DNA of 64,000 nucleotides from Bacillus testis (GTDB taxonomy: Bacteria > Bacillota > Bacilli > Bacillales > DSM-1321): NCBI RefSeq assembly GCF_001243895.1, contig NZ_LN851186.1:1997852-2061851 (forward strand). Direction: 5' to 3'. Shown here piece by piece: positions 8,654-17,752 of the stretch. The notes below the pieces were generated by a model, which saw only the letters and a list, made by a program, of their open reading frames with translations, was not told the origin of the DNA and ran no database searches. Each line of letters starts with the position of its first letter. Position 1 is the stretch's first letter. The position numbers were made by a program, and so were the translations under genes.

Positions 8654-8690
8654 AAAAAGAGCAGCAATTGATTCTTGCTGTTCTTTTTTC
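8654..8690 (+). terminator. terminator after the RraA-like gene
   Basis: GAGCAGCAA pairs with TTGCTGTTC around ATTGATTC, followed by TTTTTT. Confidence 0.8.
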
Positions 8691-8740
8691 TCGTATTTTT
8701 TACAATTGTCTGCGGGAACAGGGAAAATAAGGATAAAACA

Positions 8741-8836
8741 AAGCTTTAATCGGCGGCGATTTTGCCGATAATGGTTGAATGAACTTCTTGTTGGCGCTCG
8801 ATCTTCGACTTGGGTGCTAGTTAAAAAGGATAAAAC
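8741..8836 (+). repeat. dispersed intergenic repeat, copy B
   Basis: Begins AAGCTTTAATCGGCGG, identical to copy A over 16 bases. It contains TTGGCGCTCGATCTTC (8791-8806) and ends GGTGCTAGTTAAAAAGGATAAAAC in two blocks (about 8813-8836). It is shorter than copy A between its conserved ends. It abuts the ribosome binding site of the next gene. Confidence 0.7.
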
Positions 8837-8842
8837 TGGCAG

Positions 8843-9772
8843 GTGATTGCGTTGAGAAAAAGATACTATAATTACGACCGGATCAAATCTCAAAGTACGT
8901 TAAGAGATACACGCCGATGGCAGAAGGAAAGAAGAAAAAAAATAAAGGATTTAAGCATTCGTATTCCACAATCATCCAAAAAAGAAGCCCAAGCATTAAG
9001 AAGGAACAGAAGCGATTTTTCTATTACTTGGATTGGGCACTCCACCTTTTTAATTCAGGCAGACGGAGCCAATATTTTGACGGATCCAGTTTGGGCAAAC
9101 TGGATGGGATATGAAAGAAGGGAGACCGAGCCAGGTTTGCCTATTGAGGAGCTGCCGGATATTGATTATGTGCTTCTATCGCATAATCATTATGACCATC
9201 TCCATTACGGCAGCCTGAGAAAACTAAAGGGGAATATCACCTACTTGGTACCCCATGGCATGAAGAATGCTTTTAGGCGGAAAGGGTTTACACCGGTGAT
9301 CGAAGCAGAATGGTGGGATACCTATAAGATCGGGTCGCTTGCGTTTTCTTTTGTCCCCGCCCAGCACTGGACCAGAAGAGGATTGACTGATGCCAATACA
9401 TCCCATTGGGGAGGCTGGGTTATTCAATCTTCGCAGCAGACGGTGTATTTCGCCGGCGATTCTGCGTATTTTAGAGGTTTTAAAGAAATTGGCGAAGCTT
9501 TTGATATCGATTATACACTGATGCCTATCGGAGCCTATGAACCGGAATGGATGATGGGCAATGCTCACCTGACACCCAAAGATGCGGTAATGGCTTTTAT
9601 GGATACAAGAGGAAGGGTGATGGTTCCCATGCATTACGGGGCATACCGGCTGGCAGACGATACCGGTCCTGAGGCATTAGATCAGTTGTTTGAGGCGTGG
9701 GAACAGTTCGGGTTAGAAAAGGGGAAATTGGCTGTTTTAGCAATCGGGGAGACCCTATGGAATAAGGCATAA
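8843..9772 (+). CDS. metallo-beta-lactamase-fold hydrolase (UlaG/NAPE-PLD-like)
   Basis: About 309 residues. The zinc motif HNHYDHLH (about 113-120), the later His in PAQHW, FAGDSAYF (bridging Asp) and MPMHYGA are the metal ligands of the family. The N-terminus (IRIPQSSKKEA) followed by FSITWIGHSTFLIQ matches the L-ascorbate-6-phosphate lactonase / NAPE-phospholipase D-like group; the true substrate is unknown. The frame opens at GTG 8843, but TTG at 8852 has AGGTGAT at good spacing and may be the real start. No signal peptide, so cytoplasmic. Its promoter and leader region coincide with repeat copy B. Confidence 0.85.
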   Translation: MIALRKRYYNYDRIKSQSTLRDTRRWQKERRKKIKDLSIRIPQSSKKEAQALRRNRSDFSITWIGHSTFLIQADGANILTDPVWANWMGYERRETEPGLPIEELPDIDYVLLSHNHYDHLHYGSLRKLKGNITYLVPHGMKNAFRRKGFTPVIEAEWWDTYKIGSLAFSFVPAQHWTRRGLTDANTSHWGGWVIQSSQQTVYFAGDSAYFRGFKEIGEAFDIDYTLMPIGAYEPEWMMGNAHLTPKDAVMAFMDTRGRVMVPMHYGAYRLADDTGPEALDQLFEAWEQFGLEKGKLAVLAIGETLWNKA

Positions 9773-9800
9773 TGGTTAGCGCTTAGTGCATACAAACTCA

Positions 9801-9829
9801 AAAAGGGCGTGCAACTAGCGCGCTTTTTT
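9801..9829 (+). terminator. terminator after the MBL-fold hydrolase
   Basis: AAAAGGGCGTGC and GCGCGCTTTTT pair around AACTA (one G-T), then Ts. The rest of 9830-10073 is AT-rich with no recognisable gene. Confidence 0.75.
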
Positions 9830-10073
9830 ATGTGGCGCGTGGACATTGTCGATCATTGTAAAAAGGCGAAGGAACAACGAAAGGGAGCATTTTAGAGAGC
9901 GTAAATTTCCTTTTTCTATTCCAGTTAAACTATGTTCCTAATTATCAATAGTTAATTTAAAAATAAATATCCATTTATAAAAAGAAACACTTCCCAGGAA
10001 GCACTCCATACATTCTATAAACTATATCTCAGAACACCAACATTAAATGATAGTGTCGAAGATAATCAAACAA

Positions 10074-10109
10074 AAAAAGCGTGAAAACTTTGTGTTCTCA
10101 ACGCTTTTT
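10074..10109 (-). terminator. terminator of the leftward KstD-like gene
   Basis: AAAAAGCGTGA pairs with TCAACGCTTTTT allowing one bulge. A T-tract follows on the minus strand. Confidence 0.65.
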
Positions 10110-10138
10110 CGAACATTATATTCTTATATATGTTTCAG

Positions 10139-11803
10139 TCAATCCGTCTCATTTGTACAGTATTGTGCAGCAATATAGCCGAATGTCATGCCTGGTCCCA
10201 GAGTGGCTCCTGGACCAGGATAGGTTTCACCCATAATGGAAGCAGAGCAATTGCCTGCTGCGAAGACCCCTTTGATTGGACTGCCGTCTTTCTTCAAAAT
10301 GCGAGCGCTTTCATCGATAACGACGCCTCCTTTGGTTCCGATATCGCCCGGATATACACGAAGCGCATAAAAAGGTCCTTTTTCCAGTGTATTCAAATTC
10401 GGATTAGGCATGGTTGGATCCCCGTAATAGCGTTCATATGGATTGTCTCCTCTTCCGAAATCTTCGTCTTTACCGTTCCGTGCGAAGGTGTTGAACCGAT
10501 CAACGGTTTCTTTCAAGATTGCTGGTTGGATCCCTATCTCACTTGCCAGTGCTTCGACGGTTTCGCCGACTTTTACGATGCCGTGTTCAAAATACTCTTT
10601 CGGGAAATCTTGGCCTGGGAATTGGCCTCCGAAGAGATAGCGTTTTTTCGTCCTCTTATCGATGATCATCCAGGAAGGGATCGCCTTTCCACCTGTCTGA
10701 TCGTTATGCTGGTACATGAGATCGACGAATTCGTGGTACGGAATCGCTTCGTTTAAATAGCGTTTGCCTTCCTGATCCACGATGATCATACTTGGAATGC
10801 CTCGTTCGGCCACCAAGAAGAAAGGGACTCCCTTGTGGTTAATGATGGATGGCGCTCCCCAAACACGATCCATCAGATCAAATGCAGCCTCTAATTTTTC
10901 GGCAGGCTGAATTAAGTCGCCCGTTTGTCCTTCAGGAGATGAAGTCCAAGCTTTTTCAGTTGGTTTAGGCAGGTATTTTTCCCGTTTTTTCTGGTCTCTT
11001 GAAAAACCGCCAGACCCTAGGATGACTCCTTTTCTCGCTTTCAGAAATTGTTCTTTTCCCTCTTTTTTCACTTTAATACCGACAACCCGGTCTTCTTCGA
11101 TGATGAAATCCTCAAATGCTGTATTCAGCCAAAGTTGTCCGCCGGCTTCTTTATAAGATAGGGCAAACCGTGCGATCAAAGCAGTTCCCAAGGAAGAGAG
11201 ATGGGAACCGGACAGTTTGGAACCAATCATGCGCATGCCTAACCGTAGGGAACGCATCTTGCCTTCCATTGTCCTGGTGATCATATTGACTTTATGGAAA
11301 TCTTGTCCTGTCATTGTGAACCCTTTCGTGGACAAGGTTGGTTGTTTGAGATTGGTTTCCCATTCTTTCAGATTGCGCGTATCGAAAATCAGCGGTTCAA
11401 TGGAACGGCCATGCGCTTTTCCTCCTGGCAAATGGGCATAGTAATCGGAATAATTGGTCGCGTAAGAAAAGCGCATATGATTCGTTTTTTCATAGAAATA
11501 GTCGAGCATTTCGATCCCTTTTTTGAGGTACGTTTCTTTCATAGAACGGGACGTACGGTCGCCGATGGTTGAGTCCATGTATTCCATGGCCTCTTCGAAG
11601 GAATCGGCGGCGCCTGCTTCGACGAGATACCGATTGTTTGGTATCCAAACCCCGCCGCCAGAAAGGGCAGAGGCGCCCCCGAATGTGCTTTCCTTTTCGA
11701 TTAAAAGAGTTTCCAATCCTTCTAATGTAGCCGTCAATGCCGCAGAAAACCCTGCTGCGCCAGAACCAATCACCAATACATCATATTCTTTATCCCAATT
11801 CAT
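10139..11803 (-). CDS. FAD-dependent 3-oxosteroid 1-dehydrogenase-like oxidoreductase
   Basis: 554 residues. The N-terminal dinucleotide fold is DVLVIGSGAAGFSAAL with an acidic end LLIEK, followed by FGGASALSGGGVWIP, the FAD-binding pattern of the flavocytochrome c / KstD group. Near the C-terminus, GVFAAGNCSASIMGETYPGPGATLGPGMTFG contains the YPGPG segment that in 3-ketosteroid delta-1-dehydrogenases supplies the substrate-binding Tyr and Gly. Such enzymes dehydrogenate the steroid A ring, but Bacillus homologues stand outside steroid operons and may use other enones. RBS AAAGGGGGATT. Monocistronic, convergent with the preceding gene. Family firm, substrate open. Confidence 0.85.
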   Translation of the reverse strand: MNWDKEYDVLVIGSGAAGFSAALTATLEGLETLLIEKESTFGGASALSGGGVWIPNNRYLVEAGAADSFEEAMEYMDSTIGDRTSRSMKETYLKKGIEMLDYFYEKTNHMRFSYATNYSDYYAHLPGGKAHGRSIEPLIFDTRNLKEWETNLKQPTLSTKGFTMTGQDFHKVNMITRTMEGKMRSLRLGMRMIGSKLSGSHLSSLGTALIARFALSYKEAGGQLWLNTAFEDFIIEEDRVVGIKVKKEGKEQFLKARKGVILGSGGFSRDQKKREKYLPKPTEKAWTSSPEGQTGDLIQPAEKLEAAFDLMDRVWGAPSIINHKGVPFFLVAERGIPSMIIVDQEGKRYLNEAIPYHEFVDLMYQHNDQTGGKAIPSWMIIDKRTKKRYLFGGQFPGQDFPKEYFEHGIVKVGETVEALASEIGIQPAILKETVDRFNTFARNGKDEDFGRGDNPYERYYGDPTMPNPNLNTLEKGPFYALRVYPGDIGTKGGVVIDESARILKKDGSPIKGVFAAGNCSASIMGETYPGPGATLGPGMTFGYIAAQYCTNETD

Positions 11804-12039
11804 TACTTAATCCCCCTTTATTTCTGATATATGTTACTAAAATACCAAAAAGATTGAAATTTGAAAAGTCTGAAAAATGTTTCCTATAAGCTTGAACAAG
11901 ATGGAATGAACCCTTGTATACCGGTTGCTGCGTTTTCTAACGTTGGGAGTGCCATAAAACGAGGGAAAACGAATACATTATGCGAGTCGTTTTTGAAGTG
12001 ATAATTAAGTCCTATCTAATGGTTCCTAGGCAAGCAAAA

Positions 12040-12140
12040 AGCGAAACTGTGTAAGCCCGCATTTTATATGTAGGATCTAGATTGATGGACCATTTTTCCT
12101 TTTGGAGCGGTTGTCTTAGTACCTGGCGTAAAAGAATAAA
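12040..12140 (+). repeat. degenerate copy D of the dispersed repeat
   Basis: AGCGAAACTGTGTAAG (12040-12055) resembles AGCGAAACTTTGATAAG of copy C. AGCGG-ttG-TCTTAGTACC followed by AAAAGAATAAA (about 12106-12140) resembles the right end of copy C. The middle has diverged. It is included because both ends match in order and orientation; this is the weakest of the four. Confidence 0.4.
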
Positions 12141-12233
12141 TAGGTTGTTTAATGCGGTTAAGCAGGAGGTATAGATTGTAGAGTTATTAATACATAACGT
12201 CCTAATTACATAATATGAAAGGTTGATCGATTA

Positions 12234-12410
12234 ATGAGAGAAAAACCATATCTTTTAATTTATAACCGCGGCGGAGAGCATGAAATTAAATGGTTCCGCA
12301 CAGAACAGGAAATGGATCAATTTATTGATGAGAATAGCCCTCTAGATATTATAGAAGGGATTTTCCTAAGACAAGCTGAGACAATCCGTGGTTTCAAAGT
12401 GAGAAAATAA
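12234..12410 (+). CDS. small protein of 58 residues, unknown
   Basis: MREKPYLLIYNRGGEHEIKW starts a compact, charged, cysteine-free sequence with WFRTEQEMDQFIDEN and ends with FKVRK. The pattern of two strands, a helix and two strands looks like a genuine small domain, and a strong terminator follows 15 bp after the stop. The ribosome binding site is a modest GAAAGG. I do not recognise the family. It sits 130 bp upstream of recQ but is separated from it by the terminator. Confidence 0.65.
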   Translation: MREKPYLLIYNRGGEHEIKWFRTEQEMDQFIDENSPLDIIEGIFLRQAETIRGFKVRK

Positions 12411-12424
12411 AAGAATAGCAAGTG

Positions 12425-12453
12425 AAAAAACGGCCTTTTTCGGCCGTTTTTTT
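12425..12453 (+). terminator. rho-independent terminator
   Basis: AACGGCC and GGCCGTT stem with a TTTTTC loop, followed by seven T. Confidence 0.9.
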
Positions 12454-12540
12454 GCTCATTCTCCTTTTTTCGAGATTCTCGCTTATCGTTCTATCTATGG
12501 TAGAATAAATGCATAAGTTTAAAATAAAGCGGGTGTATCA

Positions 12541-14688
12541 ATGTTAGCAGAAGCACAGAAGCTATTGGCTCATTATTTTGGCTATGATGCTTTTAGAGAA
12601 GGCCAAGAGCAGGCCATAAAACAAGTTTTAGAAAGAAAAGATACATTATGCATTATGCCGACTGGGGGAGGGAAATCCCTTTGTTATCAAATCCCTTCAT
12701 TGTTATTCGAAGGATTAACACTGGTTATTACCCCATTGATCTCACTTATGAAGGACCAAGTAGATGCCTTGCAGCAACTGGAGATCAAAGCGGCATATTT
12801 GAATAGTACCATGACGGTGCAGGAACAACGGGATATCTTAGAAGCCGTCCGGTACGGAGAATATAAATTATTATATTTGTCGCCGGAAAGACTGCAATCT
12901 TATGATTTTCAAAGCTTGCTTCCCTATTTGAATATTGATTTGGTGGCTGTCGATGAAGCTCATTGTATCTCGCAATGGGGACATGATTTCCGGCCAAGCT
13001 ATGCACATATTTATCCGTTTATTGAACAATTGAACAATAAACCTACCGTATTAGCTTTAACAGCTACAGCAACGCCGCATGTGCAAAAAGATATTAGGGA
13101 TTCTTTGCGTATACCTGATGCTAATAGTATCATGACTACTTTCAAACGGAAGAACCTCGCTTTTTCCGTCATGAAGGGTGAAAACCGGAATGTCTTCCTT
13201 CTGGATTTTCTGAAGAAGAATAAAGAAGAGACCGGCATTATTTATGTGGCTACGCGCAATAGCGGTGAAAATCTCCAAAAATGGCTTGAGAAGAAAGGGA
13301 TCTCCACAGCCCTTTACCATGGCGGATTAACATCAAAGCAACGCCTCGAAGCCCAGGAGGCATTCTTGCATGATGAAGTCCATGTCATGATCGCTACCAA
13401 TGCCTTTGGAATGGGTATAAATAAAAGCAACGTCCGGTTTGTGATCCATTACCAAATGCCTAAGAATCTGGAGAGCTATTACCAGGAAGCCGGAAGGGCA
13501 GGCAGGGACGGCGTGGATAGTGAGTGCATTCTCTTTTACAATCCCCAGGATGTTCAGGTGCAGAAATTTTTAATTCAGCAAGGCGATTCCGAATACGAAC
13601 GAATCGAGCATGACTATGCCAATCTGCAAGTAATGGTTGATTATTGCCATACGGAAAGCTGCCTTCAGAATTTTATTGTCAATTATTTTGGTGAATTGGC
13701 AGGTTCTCCGTGCAACAGTTGCGGAAATTGCACCGACCAACGGAATGCAGTGGATATGACAAAAGAGGCCCAGATGGTCTTGTCGTGTATCATTCGGACA
13801 GGCCAAAGGTTCGGCAAGAACATGATTTCCCAGGTGCTAACAGGATCTAAAAATAAAAAGGTCCTGCAATTTCATTTTGATGAACTTTCCACTTATAATT
13901 TAATGAGTAAAGCAACCACCAAAGAAGTGAATGCATTTATCGATTACCTGATTGCTACAGAATTCATTACGATGAAGCAGGGTGAGTATCCTTATTTGGT
14001 TGTTTCCCCTAAAGGGATGGCCGTGTTAAAGAATGAGGAAGAGGTTTGGAAAAAAGAAACGGTGGCAGCTGCCCAAGTTTCCGCACAAAGTCCTTTATTT
14101 GAAAAATTGCGGGCGCTTCGCAAAGAACTTGCATCAAGGGAAGGCGTGCCTCCTTTTGTGATTTTTTCTGATCAAACATTGCATGATATGTGCCTTAAAC
14201 TTCCTCAAACGGAAGCCGATTTTATGGATGTCAAAGGAATCGGCGAAGTGAAGATGAAAAAATTCGCCGCTGCTTTCCTGGAAGTCATCAAAGAAGATGG
14301 CGGGCAGGGGCAAGTTATGGATGAAACCCATGACATACCAAGAGCAAGCAATGAAACGAAAGTGGGGAGTCTGAAAGAAAAATCCCATCATATAACGTAT
14401 CAACTCTTGCAGGAAGGGAAAAGCATTAAAGAAATCGCACAATTGCGTGATGTAAAAACAAGAACCATCGAACAGCATTTGTTCGTCTGCCATCAGGAAG
14501 GGCTAAAGATTGATTGGTCATCTTATATCCCGTCAGGTTGCGGAGAATTAATCGAACAGGCGCTTGAAAATACCGATGTTCAGCAAGAAGGGTTGAAAGC
14601 ACTGCGTGAAAAGTTGCCTGAAGAAATAACGTATTTCATCATTAAGGCCTATCTGCTTGAACGCGAGAAAAAAGAAAATCCTATATAA
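12541..14688 (+). CDS. recQ: ATP-dependent DNA helicase RecQ
   Basis: 715 residues. Helicase motifs: Q-motif FGYDAFREGQ (13-22), Walker A TGGGKS (41-46), DEAH box at 138-141 followed by the RecQ aromatic-rich loop CISQWGHDFRPSY, and motif VI QEAGRAGRDG. The zinc-binding domain has the cysteines of CHTESC and CNSCGNC. Then come the RQC winged helix, an HRDC domain (about 520-585) and a C-terminal extension with an HTH-like segment (VKTRTIEQHLFVC). RecQ unwinds 3'-overhang and recombination intermediates in repair. It is longer than the 591-residue B. subtilis RecQ because of the C-terminal extension. Start ATG 12541; AAAGCGGGTG is a weak Shine-Dalgarno. Confidence 0.95.
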   Translation: MLAEAQKLLAHYFGYDAFREGQEQAIKQVLERKDTLCIMPTGGGKSLCYQIPSLLFEGLTLVITPLISLMKDQVDALQQLEIKAAYLNSTMTVQEQRDILEAVRYGEYKLLYLSPERLQSYDFQSLLPYLNIDLVAVDEAHCISQWGHDFRPSYAHIYPFIEQLNNKPTVLALTATATPHVQKDIRDSLRIPDANSIMTTFKRKNLAFSVMKGENRNVFLLDFLKKNKEETGIIYVATRNSGENLQKWLEKKGISTALYHGGLTSKQRLEAQEAFLHDEVHVMIATNAFGMGINKSNVRFVIHYQMPKNLESYYQEAGRAGRDGVDSECILFYNPQDVQVQKFLIQQGDSEYERIEHDYANLQVMVDYCHTESCLQNFIVNYFGELAGSPCNSCGNCTDQRNAVDMTKEAQMVLSCIIRTGQRFGKNMISQVLTGSKNKKVLQFHFDELSTYNLMSKATTKEVNAFIDYLIATEFITMKQGEYPYLVVSPKGMAVLKNEEEVWKKETVAAAQVSAQSPLFEKLRALRKELASREGVPPFVIFSDQTLHDMCLKLPQTEADFMDVKGIGEVKMKKFAAAFLEVIKEDGGQGQVMDETHDIPRASNETKVGSLKEKSHHITYQLLQEGKSIKEIAQLRDVKTRTIEQHLFVCHQEGLKIDWSSYIPSGCGELIEQALENTDVQQEGLKALREKLPEEITYFIIKAYLLEREKKENPI

Positions 14689-14721
14689 TAGAAGAAACAG
14701 GATTATGGACAGCAAAATTCT

Positions 14722-14757
14722 ATATATAAGCCATATTCATGAAAATGGCTTATATAT
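14722..14757. repeat. perfect 13-bp inverted repeat after recQ
   Basis: ATATATAAGCCAT (14722-14734) and ATGGCTTATATAT (14745-14757) around ATTCATGAAA. There is no T-tract, so it is more likely an operator or a terminator remnant than a classical terminator. Confidence 0.6.
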
Positions 14758-14889
14758 GCTAGTTAAATGAGGGTTTAATATATTAAAATAGTATAATAGA
14801 AGTCGCTACTTTGTTATGTCAACCATAATCATAGTTCAAATGAATATGTTAGTTCAAAAAAATAGTAATACTAAAAAAGGGATGCTGAA

Positions 14890-15240
14890 ATGAAGAAATT
14901 AACACCTAAGAGCAGTATGATTATGTTTTTTCCGGCAATCATCATGATCATCTTGACGGTTCTGGCCGATCTGATGATTAAGAATGATGGAGGCAGTCAA
15001 TGGGAAGGATTCTACAACGTTTGTTTGTTGGTGATCTTTCCGCTTATTTTCGCAGTCCAAGGTATATTCTCCTGTCTCTCCAAAGTGAAACTGATGCCAG
15101 CCGTACTGGTCAGTTTAGCGGTTTATGCCGTGTTGGCATTGATTTTCTTAGGGCCGGGAGCTTTGTTGTATCTTTTGTTTTATTTGGTCGCTGCGCTTGT
15201 CGGATATATGATGTTTTTCTTAATGGGAAAACTGAAGTAA
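14890..15240 (+). CDS. hypothetical membrane protein, four TM segments
   Basis: 116 residues, mostly hydrophobic: TM at about 12-28, 44-62, 68-86 and 90-108. AAAAAGGGATG supplies the ribosome binding site. A short loop, IKNDGGSQWEGFYN, lies between the first two helices. No family is recognised. It precedes the aromatic-acid-exporter-type gene by 61 bp on the same strand, so co-transcription is possible. Confidence 0.65.
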   Translation: MKKLTPKSSMIMFFPAIIMIILTVLADLMIKNDGGSQWEGFYNVCLLVIFPLIFAVQGIFSCLSKVKLMPAVLVSLAVYAVLALIFLGPGALLYLLFYLVAALVGYMMFFLMGKLK

Positions 15241-15301
15241 GAAAAACCCCTGGGTCTATCATAATAAGTAGTGCTTGATCATGATTGAAGGGAAGTCTTG
15301 A

Positions 15302-16267
15302 ATGTTTACAATTGGAACAAGAACGATTAAAACAGCCATTGGGGCAATGGTATCATTGGTCATTGCTCAATTGCTGGATTTAGATAATGCCAGTACAGCT
15401 TCCATTATCACTTTGCTAAGTGTGCAAAGCACGAAAAGGCAATCCGTCATTGTCGCTTTAAAACGTTTTTCAGCGGGGATTGCCGGCATTGCGCTTGCCG
15501 CCCTATTGTTTGAGGGGACTGCTTATACGCCTTTGACGATCGGATTGCTTTTATTCATTTATATTCCGTCTATGGCGAAGCTTGGATTTCAAGATGGGAT
15601 TGTGCCTGGTTTCGTCATCATCATGCAAGTGTATATGCAAAAGCAATTGACAGTGGGTTTCATCGTGAATGAAGTCTTACTGATCGTGATTGGGATTATG
15701 ATTGCTCTATTAGTGAATTTGTATATGCCAAGCACGGAAAATACGCTAAAGCGGCTTGCTAAAGAAACGGAAGAAAACATGAAGCTCCTGTTATTGCAGC
15801 TATCTCGTTTTATCCGTAAAAAAGAACCCATTTGGAACGATGAATTTGAGATTAAAACAGCTGAATGCATTAAAAATGGATTGCAGGTGGCAAAGAGGAG
15901 CGTAGAAAATACTTTTACGAAGAAGGAAAATTACTTTGACCGGTATTTCAAAATGCGTTCTCAGCAGGTGGACATTCTCCATCGGGCAATCCCCACCATC
16001 CTCCATTTGCCTTCTAAGTTCGAACAAAGTGATATGGTGGCGAACTTTCTTGAAGAGCTGAGCATATGCATGGCCCAGGATAATCCTGCTGTTGAATTGT
16101 TGGAGAATCTCCGCAAGCTGAAAGCCACTTTTGCTGAGATGGACTTGCCGAAAACACGGGAAGAATTTGAGACTAGAGCCGCTTTATTGATTTTGATTAA
16201 TGAAATTGAACGGTTTATTCGTTTGAAGACCATTTTTTATGAGGAAGTTATCTCGAAAGGTGAATAA
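15302..16267 (+). CDS. aromatic acid exporter family (ArAE_1, YqjA-like) membrane protein
   Basis: 321 residues. The N-terminal half has about six TM helices beginning FTIGTRTIKTAIGAMVSLVIAQ, with DNASTASIITLLSVQSTKRQS, both typical of the ArAE_1 (DUF939) membrane domain. The C-terminal half is a soluble helical domain (KRLAKETEENMKLLL... to the end), the ArAE_1 C-terminal domain. The family is annotated as putative aromatic acid efflux by analogy with E. coli AaeB; B. subtilis YqjA is the nearest known layout. GAAGGGAAG precedes the ATG and a terminator follows. Direction of transport and substrate are unproven. Confidence 0.8.
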   Translation: MFTIGTRTIKTAIGAMVSLVIAQLLDLDNASTASIITLLSVQSTKRQSVIVALKRFSAGIAGIALAALLFEGTAYTPLTIGLLLFIYIPSMAKLGFQDGIVPGFVIIMQVYMQKQLTVGFIVNEVLLIVIGIMIALLVNLYMPSTENTLKRLAKETEENMKLLLLQLSRFIRKKEPIWNDEFEIKTAECIKNGLQVAKRSVENTFTKKENYFDRYFKMRSQQVDILHRAIPTILHLPSKFEQSDMVANFLEELSICMAQDNPAVELLENLRKLKATFAEMDLPKTREEFETRAALLILINEIERFIRLKTIFYEEVISKGE

Positions 16268-16283
16268 CTGTAACGTTACACTT

Positions 16284-16317
16284 GCCCTATTCCTATAGAA
16301 GGAATAGGGCTTATTTT
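16284..16317 (+). terminator. rho-independent terminator
   Basis: GCCCTATTCCT and AGGAATAGGGC around ATAGA, then TTATTTT. Confidence 0.85.
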
Positions 16318-16393
16318 GTGAGTTGGTTTCTTGCAAGTTCAGTTGTGGTAAAGCTTATTGAGATATGAATTCAAATATAGTTAGGTTATTTTA

Positions 16394-16747
16394 TCATTGT
16401 CTGTTTTCTTTTTTTAGATGAACATCTTCTTCATGTTTGATGATACTTTTGGCTAAATAAGCGATAAAGGTGAAAATCAACCCGATTCCAACGCAAACAT
16501 ACAGGATAGTGAATGATTTGCCGTATACCGTTTGCGGAGACAGATGGGGATCGCCGACAGTTGTGATGGTCATGATACTGAAATAAAAAGCATCAAATAA
16601 CGTCATACCTTCAGCTTCGTGATAAAATAACGTCCCTGATAACAGGACTAATACCAATGTGTAGAAGAGCCTGCGGAATGCCTTATATTGCATGGACGAA
16701 AAAAATGATTTTAAAAACCGTTTTGCTGTTAAGATGAATGAAACCAT
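16394..16747 (-). CDS. NaK-like two-TM cation channel with filter TVGDP
   Basis: 117 residues: an amphipathic N-terminus, M1 (about 27-43), a pore helix DAFYFSIMTIT, the filter T63-V64-G65-D66-P67, then M2 (about 79-100) and a charged tail. The order and the SPQTVYGKSFTILYVCVGIGL stretch match the B. cereus NaK channel, a non-selective Na+/K+ channel with TVGDG in place of the K+ channel's TVGYG. Here the second filter glycine is proline. There is no RCK or other regulatory domain. AAGGAG lies about 9 nt before the ATG. It follows the TetR gene on the same strand (24 bp gap), so the two are probably co-transcribed. Confidence 0.85.
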   Translation of the reverse strand: MVSFILTAKRFLKSFFSSMQYKAFRRLFYTLVLVLLSGTLFYHEAEGMTLFDAFYFSIMTITTVGDPHLSPQTVYGKSFTILYVCVGIGLIFTFIAYLAKSIIKHEEDVHLKKENRQ

Positions 16748-16771
16748 GATTGCTAGCTCCTTAGAAACAAT

Positions 16772-17665
16772 TTATTTGCGCTGTTTTTGTTTTTGGTACA
16801 TATGGACAAATTGCAACAGCTCTAGTAAAAGCATGGACAGATCTGAAGGCAGGTCCGGTGTGGAAGTAAGAACTTTAGTGATATTGATGACCACATGGAG
16901 CCGAGGTTGTTCCTCCTTTAATTCCTTTTGGATAAAATGGAGCATTTCAGCCATTTCCGGTCCTTCGTTTTCGGTATCCTTCAGAAGCACAGCGATAAGG
17001 GTGCAAATTCTCTCAAGGATGTTAGAAGGGCAGTCCCAATATTGTTCACTGACGATTTTAGTGGAACTCTCAGAAAACAATATTTTTTTCTTTTCCTTAA
17101 TGGCAGGCAGGGCACATTCCAGATAATACAGATTGAATTCGATAAATTCATCGACCGATTTTTTTTCTAAAGAAATCATTTCGGCTACACGTATTTGTTG
17201 ATGGAGGCTGCCAATAAAGGCTGTGGCCAGGTCAAACGCATAATCATTGATTTCAGGGCCGTATACGTCAATGAACCGGTGGGCCAGCCAAGCAACTTCT
17301 TTTACACGTTCATCCGAAATCAGAACTTTAAGGTCTGCGTTATTCTCCAGAACCAATGCTTCATAAAGAGAGAATACTCTGTATTTCTTGAATAGCCTCA
17401 TCTTAATGGCGATTTGCTCCTTCAGCAGTTGTTTGTCTTTCTTGCTGCCGGTTTTTGCAATGAATTGCCGCTCGATGGCAATCTCATTATTCACATGCTG
17501 AAGCAATGCGAGGACAAGATCTTTCTTACTGTGGAAGTAATTGTAGAAAGTACCCTTAGAGATGCCGGATGCATCAATGATATCCTGGACGGAAATGGAG
17601 TAATACCCTTTTTCGTTAAATAATTTTTGCGCACAATTAATGATTATTTCTTGTCTGTTTAACAT
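16772..17665 (-). CDS. TetR/AcrR family transcriptional regulator
   Basis: 297 residues, long for a TetR protein (usually about 200). The N-terminal DNA-binding domain is canonical: IINCAQKLFNEKGYYSISVQDII followed by the recognition helix region ASGISKGTFYNYFHSKKDLV (about 28-48). The helical C-terminal part is extended by about 90 residues and ends in a Lys/Gln-rich tail. It is divergent from the MFS exporter at 17861, the usual arrangement for a local repressor of a multidrug pump. A palindrome lies downstream of the exporter promoter. RBS AAAAGGAG. Confidence 0.85.
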   Translation of the reverse strand: MLNRQEIIINCAQKLFNEKGYYSISVQDIIDASGISKGTFYNYFHSKKDLVLALLQHVNNEIAIERQFIAKTGSKKDKQLLKEQIAIKMRLFKKYRVFSLYEALVLENNADLKVLISDERVKEVAWLAHRFIDVYGPEINDYAFDLATAFIGSLHQQIRVAEMISLEKKSVDEFIEFNLYYLECALPAIKEKKKILFSESSTKIVSEQYWDCPSNILERICTLIAVLLKDTENEGPEMAEMLHFIQKELKEEQPRLHVVINITKVLTSTPDLPSDLSMLLLELLQFVHMYQKQKQRK

Positions 17666-17752
17666 ATCAAAGACTCCTTTTGGACGGTCAGTATCATTTT
17701 ATAATAAGTGTATAATTTTTAAAATTCAACTAAAGTGAACGATACAAATGGA

